Shown here: positions 31,271-38,913 of the stretch, one piece after another | Layout: every line of letters starts with the position of its first letter | Position numbering within the stretch: the first letter of the stretch is position 1 | DNA from: Lysobacteraceae bacterium | GTDB taxonomy: Bacteria; Pseudomonadota; Gammaproteobacteria; Xanthomonadales; Xanthomonadaceae | Length of the DNA: 64,000 nt | Direction: 5' to 3' | Assembly (NCBI GenBank): GCA_003241895.1 | Contig: QBLY01000010.1 | Location: 1 to 64,000 of the forward strand | Notes under the pieces: generated by a model | What the model was told of the DNA's origin: nothing | Databases searched by the model: none | What the model saw: the letters and a program-made list of their open reading frames with translations, nothing else | Program-made: the position numbers and the translations under genes

Positions 31271-32770
31271 ATGGCAAAGCTCGGCAAATGCCGCACCCCA
31301 GGCCTGCTTGCGGCAGGCCTGCTGGCCATCCTGATGGCTTTCGCCGGCCCCACCCTGGCTTGGCGCCCCTCCCCCCACTACTCGGCCGGCGGCAGCAGCC
31401 AGGACGAAGGTGACGAGGACTGGGACGAGGACCAGGACGAGGACTCCGACGCGGACCAAGAGGATCAGTCGGACGCGGACGAAGACGAGCAAACCGACGC
31501 GGACGAAGAGGATCAGTCGGACGCGGACGAAGACGAGCAAACCGACGCGGAAGAAGAGGATCAGTCGGACGCGGACGACGAAGATGCGTTGGAAGCAGGC
31601 GAAGACGAGCAGGCCGACGAAGACCCCCAGGCGGACGAGGACGAACAAGCCTTCGCCGATACGGACGAGGATGGCGACGATCTCGAGGACTACGCCGACG
31701 ACTCCTGGGCCACCGAGTGGGACGAGGACGAGGAAGACGACGCCATTCCCTTCGATGACGAGAACTTCGACGAGGACGTGGTCTGGGAAGTGGTCGAGAT
31801 CATCGACGAAGGCGACAACGCCGAGCCCGACGGCGACGGCTACCGTCCCGGCGGCAGCGGCATCCTGGGGCTGCGCGCGGGCAAGCCGCGACCCGCCACT
31901 CGCCCTGCCCCAACGCGATCCGGCGCCCCGGCCAGCAGCGGCAACGTGGAGTTCGTTCCCTACAGCTTTGGTGGCCGGCCGGTTTCAGCGCTCAAGGCGC
32001 CGTGGCAGGCGCAGATATTCCATCCCGCCAAGCCCAAGCCCAATCCTGCCGACAAGCGCGCGGCCTGGCAGCGCCAGCACTACTGTGGCGGCGTGCTGAT
32101 TGCACCCGATTGGGTGCTGACGGCCGCCCACTGCATCGACCAGGACATGGTGAACGCGGGCTACCAGGTGCGGCTGGGCGTGATCGACATCTCCAAGCGC
32201 GATGGCATCGTCTACAACATCGACCGCATCGTCCGGCACTCCCAATACAGCGAAAAGAACAACAACGCCGACCTGTCGCCGAACATGTTCTCCAACGACA
32301 TCGCGCTGATACGCATCTCGCCCGTTGCCAACTCCGCGGCGGCCGATCCAAATCGCATCCGCCCCATCCCGATCAACCGCCAGCCTCTGGGCAGCACCGC
32401 CCTGCTGTCGGCCTTCGGCTGGGGCGTCACGGGCAAGGGCGAGGCCAACGCGGCCAGCGCTTCACTGCTGCGGGTGGACCTGCAGCTGATGGATACACCC
32501 ATCTGCCAGCAGCGCAAAGGCTATGGCCCCAAGCGCATCCAGGGCAACGTGATTTGCGCGGCCAACCCCAGCCAGTCCACCTGCCGCGGTGACAGCGGCG
32601 GTCCGCTGATCCGCACCAACGGTGCGCCCAACCTGGTCGGGCTGGTCAGCTGGGGTGCCAAGGAGTGCGCCGGCGACGGCAAGCCGGGTGTTTACACGCG
32701 GATAGACCGCTATGCCACATGGATAGACCAGGCGATGCGGGTGCCGGCCGGCAAGAACGCACTGCCCTGA
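31271..32770 (+). CDS. Secreted trypsin-like (S1) serine protease with acidic N-terminal repeat
   Basis: 499-aa exported protease. Signal peptide (about residues 1-33, ending TLAW), then an extremely acidic region (about 40-190) built of Asp/Glu-rich octads related to DEDEQTDA and EEDQSDAD, encoded partly by 48-bp tandem repeats. The chymotrypsin-fold domain spans about 245-490: His287 in LTAAHC, Asp343 in SNDIALI and Ser442 in CRGDSGGPL, a complete triad, plus paired Cys. ATG 31271 is chosen over TTG 31232 because it places the signal peptide at the N-terminus and has GAGGA upstream. The acidic part may be an intramolecular chaperone, inhibitor or cation-binding spacer (inference). Confidence 0.9.
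   Translation: MAKLGKCRTPGLLAAGLLAILMAFAGPTLAWRPSPHYSAGGSSQDEGDEDWDEDQDEDSDADQEDQSDADEDEQTDADEEDQSDADEDEQTDAEEEDQSDADDEDALEAGEDEQADEDPQADEDEQAFADTDEDGDDLEDYADDSWATEWDEDEEDDAIPFDDENFDEDVVWEVVEIIDEGDNAEPDGDGYRPGGSGILGLRAGKPRPATRPAPTRSGAPASSGNVEFVPYSFGGRPVSALKAPWQAQIFHPAKPKPNPADKRAAWQRQHYCGGVLIAPDWVLTAAHCIDQDMVNAGYQVRLGVIDISKRDGIVYNIDRIVRHSQYSEKNNNADLSPNMFSNDIALIRISPVANSAAADPNRIRPIPINRQPLGSTALLSAFGWGVTGKGEANAASASLLRVDLQLMDTPICQQRKGYGPKRIQGNVICAANPSQSTCRGDSGGPLIRTNGAPNLVGLVSWGAKECAGDGKPGVYTRIDRYATWIDQAMRVPAGKNALP
31460..31585 (+). repeat. 48-bp in-frame tandem repeat coding acidic residues
   Basis: Two full 48-bp units (31460-31507 and 31508-31555, one base different) and a partial third unit to about 31585. 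Each encodes 16 residues made of two related octads. Being a multiple of three, copy number can change without frameshift. Confidence 0.85.
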
Positions 32771-32801
32771 GGCGGGCCGCGCACCGCGGCTTGCGTGCAG
32801 T

Positions 32802-32837
32802 AAAAAGCGGGGTGGCCGCCTTGGGCGGCCACCCCGC
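32802..32837 (-). terminator. Intrinsic terminator for the small lipoprotein gene
   Basis: A perfect 14-bp stem (32807-32820 with 32824-32837, arm GCGGGGTGGCCGCC) with a 3-base loop. On the minus strand it is followed by TTTTTA (32806-32801), a classic terminator 10 bases after the lipoprotein stop. It also lies downstream of the protease gene on the other strand. Confidence 0.85.
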
Positions 32838-32846
32838 AGCAAGCAC

Positions 32847-33131
32847 TCAGCCGCCCTCTGCCGACGTCTGCTGTTCGGGCGTGGGGGTTACCTTGTCGCC
32901 TCCGGCGTGCGGCGCGATCTCGTCGCCTTCTTCACCCTGCATGCCGTCGTGGCCCTGCATGCCGTCTTCGGGCATGGCCGGCGTCGGTTCGGCCATGGGT
33001 TCGGGCGCGGGCTCGTACGCCGGTGCCGCCTCCACCGCATCCATCGGAGCCTCTGGTTCAGGCTTGGGTCCACATGCCGCCAAGCCCCCGCAAAGCACGA
33101 TCAATAGCGCTGCCAGTGTCGTCTTCTTCAT
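32847..33131 (-). CDS. Small proline/glutamate-rich lipoprotein
   Basis: 94-aa protein with signal peptide MKKTTLAALLIVLCGGLAAC; the lipobox (LAAC) predicts lipidation at Cys20. The mature part is low-complexity: Pro/Glu/Ala segments then a repeated DGMQG-H-DGMQG-EEGDE element. No recognised domain. ATG 33129-33131 has AGGAGGGG upstream, and a strong terminator follows, so it is a well-defined single-gene unit. Function unknown. Confidence 0.85.
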   Translation of the reverse strand: MKKTTLAALLIVLCGGLAACGPKPEPEAPMDAVEAAPAYEPAPEPMAEPTPAMPEDGMQGHDGMQGEEGDEIAPHAGGDKVTPTPEQQTSAEGG

Positions 33132-33274
33132 GAACAACCCCTCCTGTTGAGTCCAAAACCACGGTATCCGGCCCGCGGCGCCCGCGAGGGGCGCCAAACC
33201 CGTGCCGCGCCGCATTCTGTTCCGGTTCCGCCCGACCTGACAAGCAAGCCCCGGGACCAGCGATGGCCCGCGGG

Positions 33275-35236
33275 CTAGGCCGGCTCGAAGCCCATTCCAA
33301 CCAGCAGCGCCACCATCCGGGGGTCCTTGCGCAGCGGATCCAGGAAGGGGTCGTTGCGCGCATAGATCAAGCCCGTATCCACCGCGGCCCTGGCCTTGAG
33401 CAGCCGTTCGAACGCCGGCTCGGCCTGGCCCCACTGCGCCAGCACCTGCGCCTGCTGGTAAAGCACGCGATCGCCCAGGTCGGACACCAGCGCGGCCATG
33501 GCGGCCTCGGCGTCCGCCACGTTGCCCGCGTGGTGCTCAAGCACCGCCAGGCCCGCCAGCCGGAACTCCGGTGCCGGCTCGGCTTGGTAAGCGGCGCGCG
33601 CTTCCTCCACCCGGCCCAGGTTGATCAGCGCATCGCCGATGGCGCCATGCGCGCGCGACATGCGCGGGTTCATCGCCAGCGCCCTGCGCACGGGCGGCAT
33701 GGAGTCGGCGTACCGGCGCGCGGCGTACTCCACCGAGCCGGCGGCACGGTGGATCAGCGGGTTCAGTGGGTCGCGCTGCAGCGCCCGCTGCATGGCTTCG
33801 CTGGCTTCGCGCTGGCGGCCCGTGCGCGCGCAATATTGGGCCCATCGCGCCTGCACCGTGGCATCGCCCGAGCCCAGCGTGCTTGAGCGCTCGAAGGGTA
33901 CGCGCGCCGCGCGCGCGTCCAGCCTTCCCTGGAACAGCGCAAACGCCAGCGCGGAATAGGCGCCGGCGAACTCCGGCGCCAGCTCGATCGCGCGCTGAGC
34001 CGCCACGATCGCCTGGTCGTACATGCCGGCATGTTCGTCCATGGCACCGTACTGGTTGGCGATGGCGATCAGGGAGCGGGCGCGGGCGGCGTGGGCGGCC
34101 GCGTACTGCGGGTCCAGCGCTATCGCGCCGTCGAACTGCGCCAGCGCCGCGCGCTCCGAGGCTTCGTCCACACTCAGGTCGTACAGCGCCCGGCCGCGCA
34201 GGTAGACATCGAAAGCCTGCACGTTGGCGGTGCCGCCGGACGCCAGCCGCTCGGCTTGGGCATCGCCGGGCAGGGTCGGCTCCACCTGCAGTGCAAGCGC
34301 CGTGGCCACCGCGCTGGCGATCTCGGCCTGCACGGCGAAGACGTCATCGATGCGTCGCTCGAAGATCTGGCTCCAGCGGCCGAAGCCGGTCTGTCCGTCG
34401 ATCAGTTCGGCCGCCACGCGCACCCTGTCGCCCGCCCAGCGCACGCTGCCGTCGAGCAGGTAGGCCACGCCCAGCTTGCTGGCGATGCTCACCGCGTCCT
34501 CGTCGCTGGTTTGGAACTGGCTGGACGAGGCCTGTGCCATCACCCGCAGCTGCAGGTTCCGGCCCAGGGTGGCGCGCACTTCCTCGGCCAGGCCGTCGGA
34601 GAAATAGGCCTGCCGGGGGTCGCCGCTGATGTTCTTGAAAGGCAGCACCGCCACGCTGGAGCCAGACACCGGCGTGAACCAGCCGCGCCGCCAGCCCTGC
34701 ACGCCGGCGCCCGTGCCCAGCAAGACCCCCGCGGCACCCGCCAGCAAAAGCCTGCGGCGCGACCGGTCCAGCGGCACCGCCGCGGGAGCGACGGTCCTCG
34801 GCGGCGCAGGGGCACCGCTGGCAAGGGCCTGCACCGCACGAATCACGGCGACCACCGCGGCAGCATCGGCGCGGTCCCCGGCCGGCATCGCAATGGCCTG
34901 GTACTGGCGGAAGCCCAGCGGCGGCAGGGTGCCGTCGATCGAGATCGGCACCAGCTTGTGCAGGTCGCGACCGTGCGCGGCCTCGTCCAGCACCCAGTCC
35001 GACGCCACCGACGTGGCCGACCAAAGCACCACCACCGCGTCGCTGGCCTGCAGGGCGGCTTCGATGGACTTGGTGAACGAGGCACCGCCTTCAATCAGGG
35101 TGTCCCACCAGACGGTGAGCCCGGCCTGGCCCAGCGCATCGGCCAGCTGGCGCGCACGCGCCTTGTCGGCGCGGCTGTAGCTGATGAACACCGTATGCGG
35201 GGCGGACGTTGGATTGGCGTCTGGCTCGTTGGACAT
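33275..35236 (-). CDS. TIR-domain / TolB-like / TPR membrane protein
   Basis: 653-aa multidomain protein. Residues 13-130 form a TIR domain (TVFISYSRADKARARQLADA) with Glu85 in SDWVLDEAAHG at the position of the NADase catalytic Glu of SARM1-type TIRs. Residues 161-181 are hydrophobic after an Arg cluster (RSRRRLLLAGAAG), a likely transmembrane helix. About 193-310 is a TolB/FlgO-like N domain (SVAVLPFKNISGDP, YFSDGLAEEV), as found fused to adenylate cyclase and CadC-like receptors. About 330-620 is a run of TPR-like helices. TIR inside, TPR in the periplasm is the expected topology. Likely signalling scaffold or receptor; defence role is only a possibility. Confidence 0.82.
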   Translation of the reverse strand: MSNEPDANPTSAPHTVFISYSRADKARARQLADALGQAGLTVWWDTLIEGGASFTKSIEAALQASDAVVVLWSATSVASDWVLDEAAHGRDLHKLVPISIDGTLPPLGFRQYQAIAMPAGDRADAAAVVAVIRAVQALASGAPAPPRTVAPAAVPLDRSRRRLLLAGAAGVLLGTGAGVQGWRRGWFTPVSGSSVAVLPFKNISGDPRQAYFSDGLAEEVRATLGRNLQLRVMAQASSSQFQTSDEDAVSIASKLGVAYLLDGSVRWAGDRVRVAAELIDGQTGFGRWSQIFERRIDDVFAVQAEIASAVATALALQVEPTLPGDAQAERLASGGTANVQAFDVYLRGRALYDLSVDEASERAALAQFDGAIALDPQYAAAHAARARSLIAIANQYGAMDEHAGMYDQAIVAAQRAIELAPEFAGAYSALAFALFQGRLDARAARVPFERSSTLGSGDATVQARWAQYCARTGRQREASEAMQRALQRDPLNPLIHRAAGSVEYAARRYADSMPPVRRALAMNPRMSRAHGAIGDALINLGRVEEARAAYQAEPAPEFRLAGLAVLEHHAGNVADAEAAMAALVSDLGDRVLYQQAQVLAQWGQAEPAFERLLKARAAVDTGLIYARNDPFLDPLRKDPRMVALLVGMGFEPA

Positions 35237-35343
35237 GCTTCCCCGCGTCGGCCAAGGTTCCCTTCACGCAGCTTACCCCAGCCGCTGCGCCTGGGCGGGC
35301 CGGGCGCGAGGCTGCGGCCGGAGCGTGGGGAACGCCCCGGGCT

Positions 35344-36120
35344 TCAGTCCTCGAAGCGCTCGTCGAAGAAGGTTTCCATCGCCGCGTAGGCGCGCTTGGC
35401 CGCGCGCGGCTGGTACCGGCAGCCCGGGCTGTTGGCGTCGGCTTCGGCGAAGCAGTGCACCGCCCCGCTGTAGTTCACGAACTGCCAGTCGGCGTTGGCG
35501 TCGGTCATTTCCTTCTGGAACGTGCTGATCTGTTCGGCCGGCACGTAGGTGTCGTCGGCGCCGTTGAGCACCAGCAGGCTGGCCTTCACTTCACCGGCCT
35601 TGGCCGGGAGGGGGGTGGACAGGTTGCCGTGGAAGCTGACCACGCCGGCGATGTCCGCGCCGGTGCGCGCCAGCTCCAGCGCCACCGCGCCGCCGAAACA
35701 GAAGCCGATCGCGCCCACCTGGGTCACATCCAGCGGCGCCTTGCCGGCCGACGAGGTCAGCACGCCCAGCGCGGAGTTGATGCGGCCGCGCAGCGCTTCG
35801 CGATCGGCATAAACGGCGCCGGCGGCCTTGCCGGCTTCCTCGGCATTGGCCGGGCGGACGCCGCGGCCGTACATGTCCACCAGCAGCACCACGTAGTCGT
35901 CGCCGGCGATCTGCTTGGCCTTCTCGATGGCCGCGTCGTTGACGCCCATCCAGTTGGGCACCATCACCAGACCCGGGCGCTTGTCGCTTTCCGAATCGTC
36001 ATGGACCAGGTAGCCGTCGAAATCGGTACCGCCGTAGTTCCAGCTCACCGGCTCGGCGACGGACTTGGCGAAGGCGGAGGCGCTCAGGCCGAACAGGGCA
36101 ACGACAAGCAGGGTGCGCAT
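35344..36120 (-). CDS. Exported dienelactone hydrolase family protein
   Basis: 258-aa alpha/beta hydrolase with a signal peptide (MRTLLVVALFGLSASAFA). The nucleophile motif is GFCFGGA, with Cys as in dienelactone hydrolases; Asp is in VLNGADDTYVP and His in GAVHCFAEADANSPG, completing the triad. YGRGVRPANAEEAGKAA and the FHGNLSTP element are typical of the periplasmic DLH-like group. Substrate unknown; no aromatic degradation genes are nearby. Confidence 0.88.
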   Translation of the reverse strand: MRTLLVVALFGLSASAFAKSVAEPVSWNYGGTDFDGYLVHDDSESDKRPGLVMVPNWMGVNDAAIEKAKQIAGDDYVVLLVDMYGRGVRPANAEEAGKAAGAVYADREALRGRINSALGVLTSSAGKAPLDVTQVGAIGFCFGGAVALELARTGADIAGVVSFHGNLSTPLPAKAGEVKASLLVLNGADDTYVPAEQISTFQKEMTDANADWQFVNYSGAVHCFAEADANSPGCRYQPRAAKRAYAAMETFFDERFED

Positions 36121-36194
36121 GGCGGGAACCTCGGTGGGGTTGGGGCCTGATTCTAGTCCCCGCTACTGCGACCCGCGTAATCGCGGCGTGAGCC

Positions 36195-37574
36195 TCAGGC
36201 CACGCCAAGGCCGGGGATGGCGCAGATCTGGTCGGGGTCGAAACCCGCCGCCTTGGCGAAATGCCGGCCGCGCTCGACGTAGTCGCGGTAACGCGGAAAG
36301 CTGGGCGCGCCCGGCGACAGCAGCAGCACGCCGTCGTTGCCCAGCACCTGCAGCGCCAGCTTGACCGCCTCGTCCATCTCGCCCGCCTCGACCAGGAAAA
36401 AACGGTCGCCCAGCGACAGCGGCTTGAGCTTCTCGTAAACGCGCGGTCCGTTCTGGCCCATTGTCACCACCGCCGTCACCGGCTCCGCGGCCATGCGCTC
36501 GGCGAAGATGCCCCAGTCCAGGCCGCGGTCGTAGCCGCCAACAAGGATGGCCACGCGCCGCCCGCGGAAACACTCCAGCGCGGCAATGCTCGACTGCGGC
36601 GTGGTGCTGATGGAGTCGTTCACCGCCTCTACGCCGTGGCGGATGCCCAGCGTCTGCAGCCGGTGCGGCAGCGGCCGGAACGCCAGCGCGGCGGGCGCCA
36701 GCGCCGCCGCGTCCAGGCCCATCGCCTCGATGGCGGCCAGGGCCGCGCACAGGTTCAATCGATTGTGGCGGCCGGGCAGCGGCAGCCCGCGCGCGTCGAG
36801 CACCCGACGCTCGCCGCGGTAAACGCTGCCTTCGCGCAGGTGCCAGCCGTCGGCGTGGTTGAACCACAGCGCGCGGGTGGTGGCGGGCACGTCCAGCTCA
36901 ACCAGGCGCGGGTCGCCGGCGTTGAGCACGGCCACCCGCGGCGCGGCGCGGGTCACCAGCGCCAGTTTGTCGGCGTAATAGCGCGCCTCGCTGCCGTGCC
37001 AGTCCAGGTGCTCGGGGAACAGGTTGAGCACCACGGCGACGTCGATGTCCTGCACCTCGCCAGTCTGGTAGCTCGACAGCTCGATCGCCCAGAACTCCGG
37101 CGGCGGCTGCACGTCCATCAGCTCGAGCATCGGCATGCCGATGTTGCCCGCCAGCGCGGTGCGCTTGCCGGCCGCGCGCAGCAGGTGCGCCACCATCGCG
37201 GTGGTGGTGGACTTGCCCTTGGTGCCGGTGATGCAGATGCGGCGGCCCACGGCCGGCTCGGCGAACCACAGCCCGCTGGAGCCGATGAAGCGCACGCCGT
37301 TGAGCGCGGCGTCGGCGGCGGGCGACGCGTAGGGGCTGATGCCGGGAGACTTGATGACGATGTCGTATCCGGACAGCGCCGCGGCGTCCACCGCGGTCTC
37401 AATGCGAAGCGCCGGGTCCTGCATCTGGCCCAGCGGCTCGGCCTCTTCGGCCGAGCAGAACACGGTTACCGGCTGCCGGGGCAGGTTCCAGCGCAGCGCA
37501 GCCAACGCCGCACGGCCTTCGCGCCCATAGCCCCAGATTGCAACCCGCTTGCCCTCAAGCTCCGAAATACGCAC
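36195..37574 (-). CDS. murD2: UDP-MurNAc-L-Ala-L-glutamate ligase MurD2
   Basis: Mur ligase, 459 aa, related to MurD but of the MurD2 type that adds L-Glu to UDP-MurNAc-L-Ala. Nucleotide-binding N-terminus ([20 protein letters not shown]), ATP motif [39 protein letters not shown] and the C-terminal [21 protein letters not shown] start 37572-37574; overlaps the end of murL by 20 bases. Assignment as MurD2 rather than canonical MurD rests on the neighbouring murL epimerase; a standard MurD would be expected in the division cluster elsewhere. Confidence 0.9.
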   Translation of the reverse strand: MRISELEGKRVAIWGYGREGRAALAALRWNLPRQPVTVFCSAEEAEPLGQMQDPALRIETAVDAAALSGYDIVIKSPGISPYASPAADAALNGVRFIGSSGLWFAEPAVGRRICITGTKGKSTTTAMVAHLLRAAGKRTALAGNIGMPMLELMDVQPPPEFWAIELSSYQTGEVQDIDVAVVLNLFPEHLDWHGSEARYYADKLALVTRAAPRVAVLNAGDPRLVELDVPATTRALWFNHADGWHLREGSVYRGERRVLDARGLPLPGRHNRLNLCAALAAIEAMGLDAAALAPAALAFRPLPHRLQTLGIRHGVEAVNDSISTTPQSSIAALECFRGRRVAILVGGYDRGLDWGIFAERMAAEPVTAVVTMGQNGPRVYEKLKPLSLGDRFFLVEAGEMDEAVKLALQVLGNDGVLLLSPGAPSFPRYRDYVERGRHFAKAAGFDPDQICAIPGLGVA

Positions 37575-38913
37575 GCAAACGCCCCCACAGCTTGTTCGGA
37601 ATACCGTGATTATCCGAGGGCTGCAGCAGCGGTGCCAGCCCCCGGTCGGCCGGTTCGAGCTGCGGCCGGATCTCGTACGCGTAGCGCTTCACCAGCGCGT
37701 CTTCGCGCCAGGCCGCGCTGTCGGCCAGCGCGTCCATGGCCGCGCGCGACTCGCGGCCCTCGCCCACGCATTCAAAGGGCTTGTGGTCGCGGTACTCCAG
37801 CAGCGCGTCGAAGCCCGGCGCCTGGTCGGCTTCGTCCAGCAGGTTGCGGCCGAAAATGGCCATCAGGCGCGGCTTGGGCATGAACGGCGCCAGCGCCAGG
37901 AACACGAAGTGGCACTTGGGGCATACGCCGCACCAGCGCTGTGCCGGGCGTTCGCCCAGCAGGTGGAAGTTGCGGTTGCAGCTTGAGAAATGCTGGTCGT
38001 AGCGGTCCAGGCGCGCGAACTGCCGGGCCACCGCAAGCTCCGAGAACGGCCGCAGCAGCGAGTAGTACGCCAGGTCGGCGGCGACGTGGCCGCGCAGGTA
38101 AGCGGCGAAATCGCGCTCGAAGTCCCAGCCCTTGGACCACTGGTGGTTTACCTCGCCCGTGCCCGGGATCAGGCTGCCGTAGCTGGCCGAGTGCTCGTTG
38201 GAGAACACCACCTGGGCGTGGCCGTGCAGCAGCGCGGCCATGGCCAGGATGGCCGAGTTCACCGCCGTCACCGGGATGTGGCCGTTGAGCGCGCCCTGCT
38301 TGTTGAGTTCGAACAGCAGCGGCGACAGCGCGCGGCCGACGCTCAGCGTGGGCAGGCCGGTGCGCTCGGCGCAGGCCTTGATCAGCGGCGAACTGCCGAC
38401 CCAGGCGACGGTCTGCGCAACGCCCAGCGCGCGCAGCGCCTCGATCGACACCAGCGAGTCCTTGCCGCCGCCGATGGCGACGAGCGCGCGATCCTCCAGC
38501 CCCACGGCCTGCGCGGCCGTGGCTGGCGGCGCGTCTGTCACCGGGAAATGGATCCGGCCGCGCAGCACCATGGCGTTGCGATAGGCGAACTCGCCCAAGC
38601 CGTTTTCGTAAACCGACGTCAGCAGCGCCGAGGTCGCCGCATCGATGCCGTCGCCCTCGATCACTATTTCCGGCGGCACGGCGGCTTTGTAGTAGCTCAC
38701 GCCGGCCACCAGGTGCAGCAGGCGCAGGGCGCGCTGCACCGCCTGAGCGCGTCCGGCGTCCAGTGCGAAGGGCGCGCCGGGGAAGCGCAGTGTCTCCACC
38801 ATCTCCGGGCCGTCGTCGAAGGCGTAGGCCAGGCGCGCCTCGCCGGTGGCGGCATCGAAGCCGCAGCCGGTGAAGCGGAAGGCCCGGATGGACGCGCGGT
38901 CGAACTCAGTCAT
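37555..38913 (-). CDS. murL: UDP-MurNAc-L-Ala-L-Glu epimerase MurL
   Basis: 452-aa ATP-dependent epimerase that converts the terminal L-Glu of UDP-MurNAc-L-Ala-L-Glu to D-Glu, replacing glutamate racemase. A PP-loop ATP-binding motif [17 protein letters not shown] lies near residue 145. A Cys-rich element [12 protein letters not shown] and [19 protein letters not shown] near residues 305-345 is characteristic. Start ATG 38911-38913; its 5' end overlaps the lysAC stop by 8 bases and its 3' end overlaps murD2. The pair was characterised in Xanthomonas oryzae; here it forms an operon with lysine/DAP synthesis. Confidence 0.92.
   Translation of the reverse strand: MTEFDRASIRAFRFTGCGFDAATGEARLAYAFDDGPEMVETLRFPGAPFALDAGRAQAVQRALRLLHLVAGVSYYKAAVPPEIVIEGDGIDAATSALLTSVYENGLGEFAYRNAMVLRGRIHFPVTDAPPATAAQAVGLEDRALVAIGGGKDSLVSIEALRALGVAQTVAWVGSSPLIKACAERTGLPTLSVGRALSPLLFELNKQGALNGHIPVTAVNSAILAMAALLHGHAQVVFSNEHSASYGSLIPGTGEVNHQWSKGWDFERDFAAYLRGHVAADLAYYSLLRPFSELAVARQFARLDRYDQHFSSCNRNFHLLGERPAQRWCGVCPKCHFVFLALAPFMPKPRLMAIFGRNLLDEADQAPGFDALLEYRDHKPFECVGEGRESRAAMDALADSAAWREDALVKRYAYEIRPQLEPADRGLAPLLQPSDNHGIPNKLWGRLRAYFGA

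Noticed and set aside
31460-31585. Regularly repeated DNA resembling a small CRISPR-like array
   Set aside because: Units are contiguous, without unique spacers, and lie in frame in the acidic part of a secreted protease; it is a coding tandem repeat.
36195-37574. Calling this gene canonical murD
   Set aside because: It sits beside murL outside the division cluster context, which in this lineage marks MurD2; a whole-genome check for a second MurD would settle it.
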